The position numbers and the translations under genes are program-made. A stretch of DNA of 64,000 nucleotides from Bin5 sp965218625 (GTDB lineage Bacteria > Chloroflexota > Anaerolineae > Caldilineales > Caldilineaceae): positions 1 to 64,000 of the forward strand of contig CBDCLG010000024.1 of NCBI GenBank assembly GCA_965218625.1. Reading direction: 5' to 3'. The notes under the pieces are model-generated. The model saw only the letters and a program-made list of their open reading frames with translations, did no database searches and was not told the origin of the DNA. Below, piece by piece: positions 25,481 to 36,815 of this stretch (the stretch's first letter is position 1; every line of letters begins with the position of its first letter).

Positions 25481-27010
25481 ATGGGATTCTCGACGCTGCT
25501 TGTTTCCTGCTATGAACTCGGACATCAGCCGCTCAGCCTCGCCTGGCCGCTTGCCTCGCTGCGGGCGGCCGGTTTGGACGCGGATACAGTTGACCTGGCG
25601 GTTGAAGATTTTCCGACACATCGAGCGGTGAACGCCGATCTCATCGCGATTGCTGTGCCGATGCACACGGCGTTGCGCGTTGGCGTTGACGCCGCGCAGC
25701 AGGCTCGCGCCGTAAATCCCCTTGCACATCTTTGCTTTTACGGCCTTTACGCGTGGCTAAACCGGGAGTACCTGCTGCAAGGCGGGGAAGGCAGTCAAGC
25801 GATCGCCGATTCGGTCGTGGCGGGCGAGACGGAACAGGTGCTGGTCGAATTGGCACAGAGGCTTTCCACAGGGCGGGCGCCGGCCGCCGTCACTGGGTTG
25901 ACGACGCGTGAACGCGCGGCCGCACCCAATCTCGCGCGGCTGTCCCTGCCATTGCCGGATCGATCAACGCTACCGCAGCTTGACAGGTATGCGCACTACG
26001 TCGATGGGCCTCTGATTGGCGAGAACGGTGACGAGCCGGCCTCGGTAAGGGCGGGCTACGTCGAGGCCAGCCGCGGTTGTCTGCACAAGTGCCGCCATTG
26101 TCCGGTCGTGCCGGTCTATAACGGGCGATATTTCGTTGTGCCCGTCAACACGGTCATGGCCGACGTTGCACAGCAGGTCGGCGCGGGGGCCCGGCACATC
26201 ACCTTCGGCGATCCCGACTTTCTCAACGGGCCAGGGCACGCTCGCAAGGTTGCGCAGGCGCTTCATCGCGCCTTCCCCGGCATCACTTTCGACTTCACCG
26301 CGAAGGTGGAGCACCTTCTCAAGCATCGATCGCTCCTGCCTGAGTTGGTCGCGTGCGGCGCATCCTTCGCCGTTTCTGCTTTTGAGTCTACGAGTAACCC
26401 CGTGCTCGCCCGGCTCCAAAAGGGGCACACGCGCCGCCACATGGAGGAGGCAGTCTCTGCGCTGCGGGAGGCCGGTCTCTCTATCCAGCCAACGTGGATG
26501 CCATTCACGCCCTGGACCGGACTCGATGACTACCTGTTCATGTTGCGCTGGATACGCGAGCAAGGACTGATTCCCCATGTCCCGCCGGTGCAGCTATCAA
26601 TTCGAATGTTGGTGCCGCCGCACAGCGCCCTGCTTGAGGACGAAGATGCGGCAAGTTGGCGGGGCACGCTCGATTTGCCCAATTTCACCTACTGCTGGCA
26701 GCACCCTGACCCGCGCATGGACGCGCTTCAGCAGGATGTGGCTCGTATCGCCGAAGTCGCGGGCCGGCATGAAGCAGCGGGCCCGTCGAACGACGGCAGT
26801 ACGCCTGCCGAGCATTCTGAACCGGCTGCCGACGGCGAGAATTTCGACCCCTTCGAGGTCTTCCGTCTCATCGAACGCGCCGCGTACAGGCTCGCCGGCC
26901 TGCCGGCGCCCGACTGGCCCCTTCCTCCCTCTCGAGTTCCCCAACCGCCGCGCCTGACCGAACATTGGTTTTGCTGAGCGGAGCCAACCGCCGACCAGTT
27001 GGTTGGCTGA
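25481..27010 (+). CDS. CUAEP-tail radical SAM protein, probable selenoprotein (UGA at 26975 read as Sec)
   Basis: Residues 1-150 look like a cobalamin-binding-type Rossmann fold; the radical SAM cluster motif is C200-x3-C204-x2-C207 (GCLHKCRHC). The conventional stop is TGA at 26975, just after RLTEHWFC. Read as selenocysteine, the frame continues U-A-E-P-T-A-D-Q-L-V-G and ends at TGA 27008, giving the C-terminal CUAEP motif known for this radical SAM family (relatives carry CCAEP). A hairpin follows the UGA at once. The next gene, pncB, begins only 10 bases after the extended stop. Function unknown; the family is named from its tail. The radical SAM part is certain; Sec decoding depends on SelA/B/C/D elsewhere in the genome. 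Confidence 0.85.
26982..27008 (+). promoter_or_regulatory. SECIS-like hairpin after in-frame UGA
   Basis: AGCCAACC (26982-26989) pairs perfectly with GGTTGGCT (27001-27008) around an 11-base loop starting with G. It begins 5 bases after the UGA (26975-26977), where bacterial SECIS elements bound by SelB are found. The stem also covers the second stop codon. Confidence 0.6.
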
Positions 27011-27019
27011 AAAGAAAGC

Positions 27020-28615
<1,596 letters not shown>

Positions 28616-28754
28616 AGAAATCTTGACCGACAAGCTGTTCATCGCTAGAATGGTCTTTGTTCGACGCTATCAATCGCAAGGCAATAGCTAGATCGCTGCC
28701 GGGAACCAAGACCGGACATCCCGCAGCGCTCGCACACTTGGACGGAATCGGGCG

Positions 28755-30359
28755 ATGTCGGCACGGAATCCCAATCCTGACCCCGAGATATTTGAGTTGA
28801 TTACATCTTCCGGCACGACCGGGTTCCCCGGCGCGCCCGAGTCGAAAAGCAAGTCCGCGCCCAGCTTGCCCGCGCCGATTCGTGAGTTCGAGGGTCTGAG
28901 TCGAGGTGCGTATCACATTTGGACCATCGGCTGCCAAATGAACGTCGCCGACTCCAACCACGTTGCCGCCGAACTGGAACGAATCGGCTACTGCCCTACA
29001 GACAAAGTGGACGACGCCGACGTTGTCGTATTGAATACTTGCGTCGTGCGGCAAAGCGCGGAAAACAAAGGCATCGGCAAGGCCGGCAGCCTTAAGCCGT
29101 GGAAGAGGGACCGCACCAATCGGACACTTGCCCTGATGGGTTGCATGGTTGGCGTCAAGCCCAGCCCGCAGCTGCGCGAGCGCTTCCCTCACGTCGACGT
29201 CTTTATGCCGCCCAGCGAGCCGGCCCCTCTCATAACCTACCTGCAAAGTGACGAGATTGCGGCCGACTCCACCCGCATCGAAGAGCAGCAACTGGCGAAG
29301 CGCTACGCGCTCCAGGACGGCGAACGAAAGTACAGCGGCGGTCAATCGATTCACCGCCTTGCCTTGAGCGGTGAAGGCGCGGTGAGCGCGCACGTTCCTG
29401 TCGTCTACGGCTGCAGCCACGCCTGCACTTTCTGCATCATCCCTTTCCGGCGCGGCATCGAGCGCAGCCGTCCAGTCGGCGAAATCGTGAATGAAGTGCG
29501 CGGCCTCGTGGAGCAGGGAGTTCGCGAGGTGACGCTGCTGGGGCAAATCGTCGACCGTTACGGGTACGACTGGCGCAATGACACTTCGCAGGGCGAACAG
29601 TCCGCGCATCGGCCCGACCTGGCCGACCTGCTGCACGCCGTTCACGAAATCGATGGGCTGTGGCGCATTCGCTTTCTGACCAGCCATCCCAACTACATGT
29701 CCGATCGCATCCTGCATGCCGTAAGGGACCTGCCCAAGGTCTGCGAACACATCGAGGTCCCGGTCCAGGCCGGCAACGATGAAGTGTTGACGCGCATGAA
29801 GCGGGGCTATTCCCAGGCCGATTACCGCCATCTAACCGACAGAATCCGCCAGACAATCCCCGGCGCGGCCATCAATACAGACATCATCGTAGGCTTTTGC
29901 GGGGAAAACGCGGCACAGTTTGGCGAGACCTATGAACTGCTCGCCGACCTCAAACTCGACAAGGCCCACCTGGCGCGCTACAGTCCTCGCCCCGGCACCG
30001 TCAGTGAGCGGCGCATGGCAGATGACGTGCCGGAAGAGGAGAAAATGCGCCGCCACAAGGCCCTGGAGGAGTTGCAAGAGCAGGTTTGCGGCGAAATTAA
30101 CGCCAATCTGCTGGGAGAAACCGTTGAGCTGCTGATCGAAGGGCAGCACAAAGGCAAGTGGCGGGGTCGCACGCGTCAGAACAAGCTCGTTTTCGTCGAA
30201 GACATCAGTTCAGCCGCCGGCGCGCTGGCGACGGCCCGCCAGGCCGGCAGGGGCAGGCCCCGAACTGACCTGCGCGGCCGCCTCGTCGAAGCCCAAATCA
30301 CCTGGACCGGACCGTGGAGTATGCAGGGGCGTTTCGTACGCGACGTCTCCCCGTGTTGA
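28755..30359 (+). CDS. miaB: tRNA-2-methylthio-N6-isopentenyladenosine synthase
   Basis: Radical SAM methylthiotransferase that converts i6A37 to ms2i6A37 in tRNA. A 54-residue N-terminal extension precedes the MTTase domain (TIGCQMNVADSN, NTCVVRQSAENK, MGCMVG: the three cluster cysteines), then the radical SAM motif GCSHACTFCIIPFRRG and a C-terminal TRAM domain with RGRTRQNK. 534 residues against the usual 440-480, with the excess in the N-terminus; the start could be internal. Gap of 139 bases after pncB. Confidence 0.92.
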   Translation: MSARNPNPDPEIFELITSSGTTGFPGAPESKSKSAPSLPAPIREFEGLSRGAYHIWTIGCQMNVADSNHVAAELERIGYCPTDKVDDADVVVLNTCVVRQSAENKGIGKAGSLKPWKRDRTNRTLALMGCMVGVKPSPQLRERFPHVDVFMPPSEPAPLITYLQSDEIAADSTRIEEQQLAKRYALQDGERKYSGGQSIHRLALSGEGAVSAHVPVVYGCSHACTFCIIPFRRGIERSRPVGEIVNEVRGLVEQGVREVTLLGQIVDRYGYDWRNDTSQGEQSAHRPDLADLLHAVHEIDGLWRIRFLTSHPNYMSDRILHAVRDLPKVCEHIEVPVQAGNDEVLTRMKRGYSQADYRHLTDRIRQTIPGAAINTDIIVGFCGENAAQFGETYELLADLKLDKAHLARYSPRPGTVSERRMADDVPEEEKMRRHKALEELQEQVCGEINANLLGETVELLIEGQHKGKWRGRTRQNKLVFVEDISSAAGALATARQAGRGRPRTDLRGRLVEAQITWTGPWSMQGRFVRDVSPC

Positions 30360-30441
30360 AACTGCGTCCGCTCGTCCGCCCCCGACATCAAACTGAAATG
30401 ATACCGGAAAGCCGGCTCCGGCCCCCCGAAACAGACCGTTT

Positions 30442-31566
30442 ATGAATCCACTTCTCCTGAATATTGGTCTCTTCCTTGTCGGCTTCGCCTGTCTGACCGG
30501 TGGAGCCGATTTTCTTGTGCGGGGCGCCAGCCGACTGGCCGTGCGGCTCAACGTGCCGCTGGTCGTGATCGGCTTGACCGTTGTTGCATTCGGCACTAGC
30601 CTTCCCGAACTGGTCGTGACTCTGATTGCGAATCTGCAAGGCGGCAAAACGGCCGAGCTGGCGATCGGCAACGTCGTCGGCAGCAACATTGCCAACTTGG
30701 CCTTGATCCTGGGCGTTGTGGCCGTGCTGCGCCCTCTCGCAGTTGACCGCCAGCTCCTCTTGCGCGAGTATCCCCTGATGGTGGCGGTATCGCTCCTGTT
30801 CACTTGGATGGCTTGGAATGGCCAGATCGTGCAGTGGGAGGCCGTCGTCCTCTTCCTGGGCCTCCTCGCTTTCGTCTACTGGAGCTACGCCGCCAGCCGC
30901 TCGCTGGCAGAGGATAAGGAAAGCGAGGCCCTTGAATACATCGGTGGCGACGCCGCCATAAGAATGGACCAGCCAGCCGCCGGCCAGGACGAGGCCGAAC
31001 CATCGCCCGAGGCCCTTGCTACGGCGCGAGCACGAATCGCCGAGGCCGAAAGCAGACCGCTCCTGCCAGGCGCGATTTCCGGTCTGTTTCAATCGCTCCT
31101 GTTGCGGGACATAGCGATGGTTACGCTTGGTATCACCGTTCTCGTGCTGGGCGCCAACTGGCTGGTGGAGTCTGCCATTTTTTTCGCCCGCCACTTCGGC
31201 GTCAGCGAGCTGATAATCGGTCTCAGCCTGGTGGCCCTGGGGACGAGTTTACCCGAGTTGGCGGCGTCGGTCGTGGCGATCGTCTACCGGCGCGGAGACA
31301 TCGCCCTGGGCAATCTCGTGGGCAGCAATCTCTTCAATATGCTGGCCATTATCGGCATTACCGCGGGTGTGAGACCGCTGCCGGCGCCGCTTAGCATGCG
31401 CGGCCGCGACTTTCCGGCAATGTTACTGATCGCGATTCTGCCTCTCCTTCTTGTTCTTCCTGTTCCACATGTGATGAATCGCTGGAAGGGAGCGGTGATG
31501 TTGGTTCTGTATTTGGGTTATACGATTGGGATCTACCTGCTCTCAGGGCCCAATGGCGGAGTCTAG
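30442..31566 (+). CDS. Calcium/sodium antiporter (CaCA superfamily)
   Basis: 374-residue membrane protein with two inverted alpha-repeats, each with the ion-binding GTSLPEL motif (near residues 52 and 268) and GNVVGSN/GNLVGSN. About 10-11 membrane helices; a hydrophilic cytosolic loop (residues 155-205) divides the halves. Exchanges Ca2+ for Na+ or H+ at the inner membrane. Starts 82 bases after miaB. Confidence 0.9.
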   Translation: MNPLLLNIGLFLVGFACLTGGADFLVRGASRLAVRLNVPLVVIGLTVVAFGTSLPELVVTLIANLQGGKTAELAIGNVVGSNIANLALILGVVAVLRPLAVDRQLLLREYPLMVAVSLLFTWMAWNGQIVQWEAVVLFLGLLAFVYWSYAASRSLAEDKESEALEYIGGDAAIRMDQPAAGQDEAEPSPEALATARARIAEAESRPLLPGAISGLFQSLLLRDIAMVTLGITVLVLGANWLVESAIFFARHFGVSELIIGLSLVALGTSLPELAASVVAIVYRRGDIALGNLVGSNLFNMLAIIGITAGVRPLPAPLSMRGRDFPAMLLIAILPLLLVLPVPHVMNRWKGAVMLVLYLGYTIGIYLLSGPNGGV

Positions 31567-31797
31567 CCCCGGAGCTTTGTGCGCCGTCAGAAGCGCTATC
31601 CGCTGCCCATTCCCACTTTCTGCGAACCCACTAGTCTGCAAGAGAAGTCTGCCGCTTGGACCGAGCGGGCCACCGCTGCCTTCGAAGGACTTGCGGCCGG
31701 TCCGTCCTTTTGCAAACCGATTCTGACGCAGTCTTGGACGCACTGTCCTGTCGGATAGGTTCAGTGTTACTGGCGCGGCGGCGAATCGCCTTCCAGC

Positions 31798-33603
31798 CTA
31801 GTCCCCGGCAAATTCGTGAGTCGCTATGAGGTGGTAGAGGCCTTCAATGTCGATATCGTCGGCACGATGGAATTGCCCGCCGCCGACAAGGGCGAGTCCA
31901 CCCAAAAGCCTCTTGTCGGCGTCACGGCCAAAGGCAATCGTGTGGATCAGAACAGGGATTGGGGCGTCGCGCACTGCTCTCTGCACATTTCGCAACCGGA
32001 ATTCGCTGTGATTGTCCCGTCCGTCGGACATGACCAGGATTACGTTGACGGCTTTTGCGTCGGCTAACTGTTGGAGCGCCGCGTGAGCTTCCAGGACGGC
32101 ATCTACCAGATCAGTGTAGCCGCTTGCTTGCACGGTCTCGAACCGTAACCTGTACTGCTCGCGGACTTGGCTATCCACCCTTCGCAACTCGCCGAAATCC
32201 ATTTTGCCGGAACTGAACCCGATCAGGCCCAGGCGGTCGTGCTCCTCTTGAAGCTGGTCGATGAATTCAAACAGCGTTGCCTTGGTCTGGGCCAGTTTCT
32301 CACCTGTCATCGACTCGCTGGTGTCGACCACCAGCAGGATATTTGCCGGTGGCCAGGCCACGCGCCAGGCATTGAGGAGCGATTGCATTAAGGGCGCGGA
32401 GGGGTAAGGAAGTAGGGCCTCAGGTTGTAATGGGTCCACGGCGCTGTTTCCAACGAAGGGACTGGGCGAGACATTCAGGTCGATGCTCAGGTCTGCCGGG
32501 CGGAAGCCGGCCTGCGTCAACTCGATTTGGCTGTCCTCAGTCAGCAGGAACTGGGCGAATGCACTGTAGGTCCGCTGTTGGTTGCTGGTCAATGGGTGGC
32601 TGCTGCTGCCCTGCAAGTTTAGAAGAGCAAGCGGATGGTCCGCCCAAAATGTCCCTTCTCGCGGATAGATGGCGATGAAACGCAAGTCGGGGGTTGCCGG
32701 GCCGCTGCGGGCGGACAGGTTCAAGGCGATTACGGTCTGTTCTTGGGCAATGAAGGCGTCGAAAGCGGCCGGGTTTGTCAACGCCGAGGCAACGTTCCGC
32801 CGGACCGTTTTCTCTACCTCGCGCACGTAGTTGCGCACTTGGTCGTGGGTCGCAAGTTCCGCGGTCAGTCCGCGCGATGCGCCCGCGCCAATATAGAACG
32901 CGGCCAGGGTCGCCGCAAGCCCGGCAGTGTCGTCGGCGCCGGGACGGCTCCATTCGAATTCAGGGTCGCTGAGGGCGAGGGCGAATATATCTTGCCAGCC
33001 GAGTTCCTGCATTGGCCAGCCAAGTCGGCGGGCCTCTTCGTCGCGGACGGCGATTACGATCGGGCTGAGCGCGAAACGAGTCGTATCGCCGATGCGCTTT
33101 GGAGGCAGACTGTTCGGACCTCCTGGATTTTGGTCGGCCCAAAGCCGGTCAATCTGCCGCAGCCATAGTGAGCTGTCGGGAGCAACCGCTTGAAACACCG
33201 GCTGCCCGAGCGACCGCGCGACAATTTCCTGGGAAGACATGGCCAGAAGGCTGACGCGCATACTCTGCCGATCGGGCGTGCGGAGATTTCCTCTGTTGAA
33301 TGCCAGCGCCCGTTGCTGCAGAGTTTGCACCATCAACGGCGAGACGGCGACCGTAAGTTCGGCGCTGTCGGCAGGCCAAACGGCCAGGGCAGGCCCGCCG
33401 GCATGCCGTTCGGTCTCACGCGGGTCCGAAACCACGCGGACGATCCAGGTGCCGAGCCCCACTGTCGCCAGGGCACACGAAGAGAAGAGCAAGAAGGCCC
33501 CAATGAGAATGGCGAGAAGCGACAAGCGGGGCGGATTGGTCTGTCTTTTGGATTCAGGCGATTCAGTATGGCTGGCGGAGGCCGCTGCTGTCGAAACTCT
33601 CAT
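31798..33603 (-). CDS. Membrane-anchored substrate-binding-like protein with C-terminal VWA domain
   Basis: 601 residues. An N-terminal membrane helix (LLAILIGAFLLFSSCALATVG) is followed by a periplasmic-binding-like lobe, then a von Willebrand A domain with MIDAS DTSES near residue 430, FSSGKMDF, and VMSDGRDN near 540. Its ATG overlaps the stop of the preceding gene (ATGA). Together the two may sense or bind extracellular ligands; Chloroflexota often encode such pairs. No enzyme function assignable. Confidence 0.78.
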   Translation of the reverse strand: MRVSTAAASASHTESPESKRQTNPPRLSLLAILIGAFLLFSSCALATVGLGTWIVRVVSDPRETERHAGGPALAVWPADSAELTVAVSPLMVQTLQQRALAFNRGNLRTPDRQSMRVSLLAMSSQEIVARSLGQPVFQAVAPDSSLWLRQIDRLWADQNPGGPNSLPPKRIGDTTRFALSPIVIAVRDEEARRLGWPMQELGWQDIFALALSDPEFEWSRPGADDTAGLAATLAAFYIGAGASRGLTAELATHDQVRNYVREVEKTVRRNVASALTNPAAFDAFIAQEQTVIALNLSARSGPATPDLRFIAIYPREGTFWADHPLALLNLQGSSSHPLTSNQQRTYSAFAQFLLTEDSQIELTQAGFRPADLSIDLNVSPSPFVGNSAVDPLQPEALLPYPSAPLMQSLLNAWRVAWPPANILLVVDTSESMTGEKLAQTKATLFEFIDQLQEEHDRLGLIGFSSGKMDFGELRRVDSQVREQYRLRFETVQASGYTDLVDAVLEAHAALQQLADAKAVNVILVMSDGRDNHSEFRLRNVQRAVRDAPIPVLIHTIAFGRDADKRLLGGLALVGGGQFHRADDIDIEGLYHLIATHEFAGD

Positions 33604-34856
33604 TGGGCTGCGATTTGATCGTACCAGGACAGGAGGGCAAGCAAAACGTCAGGCCTGAGAGCGGGCGCCGCGTCAGCAGGCGGGAGCTCAAAGCGGACGC
33701 CAAGCTTCTGTGAGCGAAGAAAGAGGCTGTCATCTGCGGCGGTGAGAGGGATAGCGCTGGAGGCCGGCCGCAGACCGAAGACTGTGGCCTCGCGCTGCTG
33801 TGGCTCGCTGAGCAGGAAACGTCGAAATTCAAGCGCAGCGCCTTTTTGAAAGTCGGACGTCTCCGGCCCCGCCCAGATTGCGAAAGGGAAGTCGAACCAG
33901 GTGGGAATCTGGGGATAGCGAATGAGGAGAGGGTCCTTCCAGCGCTCCTTGATGCCTTGCGCTCGCTGTAATAGCTCGCTCTCGATGAAGAGGCCGCCAT
34001 CTCCCGTGGCAGGGCCGAATAGAGCGAATTCTTCAATCGTAAAGGCATTCAGGCCGCCGGCGTCATTCATCTGGTTCAGAATTGAGGCAAGCCAGGACTG
34101 GAACAGAGGGTCCGCGACGTCGTCGACAGAGACTAGACCTCGGCCGTAGAATTCGCCGGCAGCTGCCGTCATTGCAGCGAGGCCGGCTGCGCTGTAGCGC
34201 GGGTCGGGGATTGCAAGTTCGAAATAGCCCCAGGCCGGATCTCCGCCCAGCTCCTTCCAGCCGGTTGGCGCGGCGACGGCTATACGGAGCGCATCCCAGG
34301 AGATTTCTCCCAGGTTTTCCTGCAGCGCGATTCCGCGACTCCGGAAAAAGCCCCACGCCAAAGGGCTCGAGGCGACAGACCGCGTGAGAAAAGGGCCGTC
34401 AGCCTCAAACGGACTCTGATCCTGCTGACGTCTGAAAATGTCGTCTGCCATTTCGACAAACGAGCTGGATTCCGGGACCCAAGCGGCTGGGAGCAGCAAA
34501 GGGTCGGCGCGCCCATGCCGGTTCAACTGTTCGTTGCTCTGGCTCGCATGCAAGCCGCCAAAGTCGCTGCCGTCCCAGTTGCCCAGTGCGGTAAGGCCCG
34601 CCATGGGAACGATTTGGACCACATACGGAACCTCATTTTGCTGAGGACGAGTTGCATTGAAATCTGCCGCGGCGGCGCGCAGCCACGGTTCCAGCGCGGG
34701 CGCCGCGATGACAAGAATGCTCTGTTCCGGCGGGCGAGCGGCAGCCTGCCGGTTGCCTGCAGATTGGCCTGATAGATACCGCCACACGAGTGTGCCGGCC
34801 AGAAGCAGCGTCAGTACCGAAAGAATTGCCGCAAAGAGCAGACGCACGCGATTCAT
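33600..34856 (-). CDS. Extracellular solute-binding-like protein
   Basis: 418 residues with an N-terminal membrane anchor (VRLLFAAILSVLTLLLAGTLVW) and a two-lobed binding-protein fold; features such as SSPLAWGFFRSRG and WFDFPFAIWAG fit family 1/11 binding proteins. Stop overlaps the start of the VWA gene, and its own start overlaps the stop of the zinc-ribbon gene, so all three form a tight operon. No ABC permease is present. Confidence 0.72.
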   Translation of the reverse strand: MNRVRLLFAAILSVLTLLLAGTLVWRYLSGQSAGNRQAAARPPEQSILVIAAPALEPWLRAAAADFNATRPQQNEVPYVVQIVPMAGLTALGNWDGSDFGGLHASQSNEQLNRHGRADPLLLPAAWVPESSSFVEMADDIFRRQQDQSPFEADGPFLTRSVASSPLAWGFFRSRGIALQENLGEISWDALRIAVAAPTGWKELGGDPAWGYFELAIPDPRYSAAGLAAMTAAAGEFYGRGLVSVDDVADPLFQSWLASILNQMNDAGGLNAFTIEEFALFGPATGDGGLFIESELLQRAQGIKERWKDPLLIRYPQIPTWFDFPFAIWAGPETSDFQKGAALEFRRFLLSEPQQREATVFGLRPASSAIPLTAADDSLFLRSQKLGVRFELPPADAAPALRPDVLLALLSWYDQIAAQ

Positions 34857-35188
34857 TCAGCCCGGTCCAGCTGAGTGCCGCAAAAGCTGCAGAATGCAGC
34901 CTGTTGCGTGGTTGTGCCATCCTGGAGTTCCTGGGAAGTGGTGGCGCCGCATGAGGCGCATTGGGAAACGTAGCGCGCCGGCTGAGCGGACTCCTCGTCC
35001 GGCTTGTCCACGCGCAGAGGGATGTCGTCGTCGTCGGGCGTGGAGCGCTCGACGTACGCGCCCAAGAGGCTGGTGATTCCGACGAGCACTAGAATCCCCG
35101 GCCAAATCCAGTCGGTGGCAAATAGAATGGCCAGGCCGATCATGAAGACCGCGCCGGTCACGCCGTGGCGGGGTGCGGAGATGTTCAT
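34853..35188 (-). CDS. Membrane protein with C-terminal zinc ribbon
   Basis: 111 residues starting MNISAPRHG; two membrane helices (VTGAVFMIGLAILFATDWIW and PGILVLVGITSLLGAY), then an acidic linker and a zinc ribbon (CASC...CSFC). The stop overlaps the ATG of the binding-protein gene. Similar in layout to the 104-residue protein at 21681-21995. First gene of the three-gene unit. Confidence 0.65.
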   Translation of the reverse strand: MNISAPRHGVTGAVFMIGLAILFATDWIWPGILVLVGITSLLGAYVERSTPDDDDIPLRVDKPDEESAQPARYVSQCASCGATTSQELQDGTTTQQAAFCSFCGTQLDRAE

Positions 35189-35468
35189 AGATTTCAAAAC
35201 GTTTGACGAGTCAACAAGCTTGAAAGAAGACCTTCTATCCCGTATTCGTAATTCTGCACGGCAAAACGCGAATTTCCTGCGTTGGGTACAGATTCTACTA
35301 CATTCCCGCCGCAGGCGACACCGCCGAGACCGGCAGGACACCCAGCCGATTCCCCTCTTTTTCGAATCGGGCAACCATAGTTTTGTGCTGCTGTGCGAAC
35401 TGCGATCGGACGCGCTGCTGTTACGCAGGGAGAGCAGATGGCTCGGTGAAAAGAGTGCCGGAAAGAGG
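35189..35468. other. Intergenic region, nothing recognised
   Basis: 280 bases between two minus-strand genes. No feature beyond a probable promoter region for the zinc-ribbon operon. Confidence 0.3.
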
Positions 35469-36815
35469 TTAGTGATGAGTTGCCCCGAGGAGGCGGCTGT
35501 TCTGCTGATTTGCTACGAATGTACTGATCTTCCGGTTGCGTCGGAGAGCCTTTCGACGACCGGTAAGGTAGCCCTTCCATGCCTTGCCATTCATGTCCGA
35601 AGCCGCGGCCTGAACGAAATAGACGAGCCGGCCCGACACTCGATTGTCATCGGCCAATACGCGCAACTCGGCTCGGCCCAAACGCTCGCTGAAGATCTCG
35701 TCAAGGAGCCACTGCTCGTACTCTTTTGTCCGCGAGTCAAACGGTTTGTCGTTCAACACGTGCTGTGCCAGAGATTCTTTCGCCCGGTTTGTTGACTCCA
35801 TATTAGTGCTCTTTTCGTTCGCCTTCTTCAAGTTGCCTTCCGTGGCCAGAAGCTCTTTCTCAGTCTTCTTGAGAACTTCTCGCAGTTGCTGGGATGCTTG
35901 TTCCGCCAACTGCCGTGCATTGGCTTCTTCCTCGAACAGTTTCTCGGCGTCTTTTCTGGCCACGCCTTCCAGTTGAAGGTCTTCATAAGCCTGGCGAAGG
36001 GAGACCTCGGCAACTTGCGTCCTCTTCTCTGCTTCGTGGCGGGCGGACTTCTCCTTTTCCAGTTTCGAATTCGCCGAATAGAGTTTGGATTTAGCTTTCG
36101 ATAGAGATGACTTGATTTCACCAGCAGCTTCTTCGGCTTCCTTTCTGGCCGCGGCTTCCTTCTGCAGTTCTTCGTTTGCTTGGCGACTGGAGTTCTCCGC
36201 AATTTGAGCCCTCTGCTCTGCTATTTCACGGGCGGACTCCCCCTTTTTCAGCTTCCTATTCGTATCACTAAGTTTGTCCGCTTTCTTTCGGTACTTCCTC
36301 TCCAGATTTTTGTAACTTTCTGCCTCTTTCCTATCCTGCCCTCCTGGGTCTTTCAACTCTGCCATAATGTCTGCAACGGCCTTACTCTCTTCCTCGGCCT
36401 CAATGGAGGCAAGCAGTTCCACGATTATGCCGAGTTGATCCAGAGTTTCAATACCATCCAAGTCGCGCAGGAAAGTGGGATGAGCAACTTGATTGCGGGC
36501 AGATTTGACACGCCTCATTTTTGTGGAAGCGTCTCTGCGATCTCGGAAATACCGGGCGAAGATGTCCTGCCAATAGTTTTCAACTACGTGCTCGACATAA
36601 CTCGCCTCAATCGCAGACTCTAGGTTGTCGGCTTTAAGCCGATTCTTAGCGAAGTTACCGGCTGTTTCTTGTGGCAGTGACTTCTGCAAAGCCTCCTCCG
36701 GAGTCTTGCCCGACACTTGCCTGAGATTGCGAGTCAGAAAAGGCCGAATAGCATCCATGTAAATGACGATTGCCTTGGTAAGAGCTTCCTGGTTAGGTCG
36801 TTCAACGATAATCAT
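35469..36815 (-). CDS. Swt1-type HEPN protein with long coiled coil
   Basis: From ATG 36815 (GGGAGGGG upstream; a GTG at 36863 is an alternative) the protein is 448 residues. The N-terminal 110 residues match the Swt1-family HEPN domain and include the RNase-type motif R-NQVA-H (RX4H, residues 107-112). Then about 200 residues of heptad coiled coil rich in Glu/Lys/Ala, and a C-terminal folded region (EYEQWLLDEIF...RGRLVYFV). HEPN RNases act in toxin-antitoxin and phage-defence systems, but no partner is next to it. Codon use is AT-richer than flanks. Likely acts as an RNase or RNA-binding scaffold (inference). Confidence 0.65.
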   Translation of the reverse strand: MIIVERPNQEALTKAIVIYMDAIRPFLTRNLRQVSGKTPEEALQKSLPQETAGNFAKNRLKADNLESAIEASYVEHVVENYWQDIFARYFRDRRDASTKMRRVKSARNQVAHPTFLRDLDGIETLDQLGIIVELLASIEAEEESKAVADIMAELKDPGGQDRKEAESYKNLERKYRKKADKLSDTNRKLKKGESAREIAEQRAQIAENSSRQANEELQKEAAARKEAEEAAGEIKSSLSKAKSKLYSANSKLEKEKSARHEAEKRTQVAEVSLRQAYEDLQLEGVARKDAEKLFEEEANARQLAEQASQQLREVLKKTEKELLATEGNLKKANEKSTNMESTNRAKESLAQHVLNDKPFDSRTKEYEQWLLDEIFSERLGRAELRVLADDNRVSGRLVYFVQAAASDMNGKAWKGYLTGRRKALRRNRKISTFVANQQNSRLLGATHH

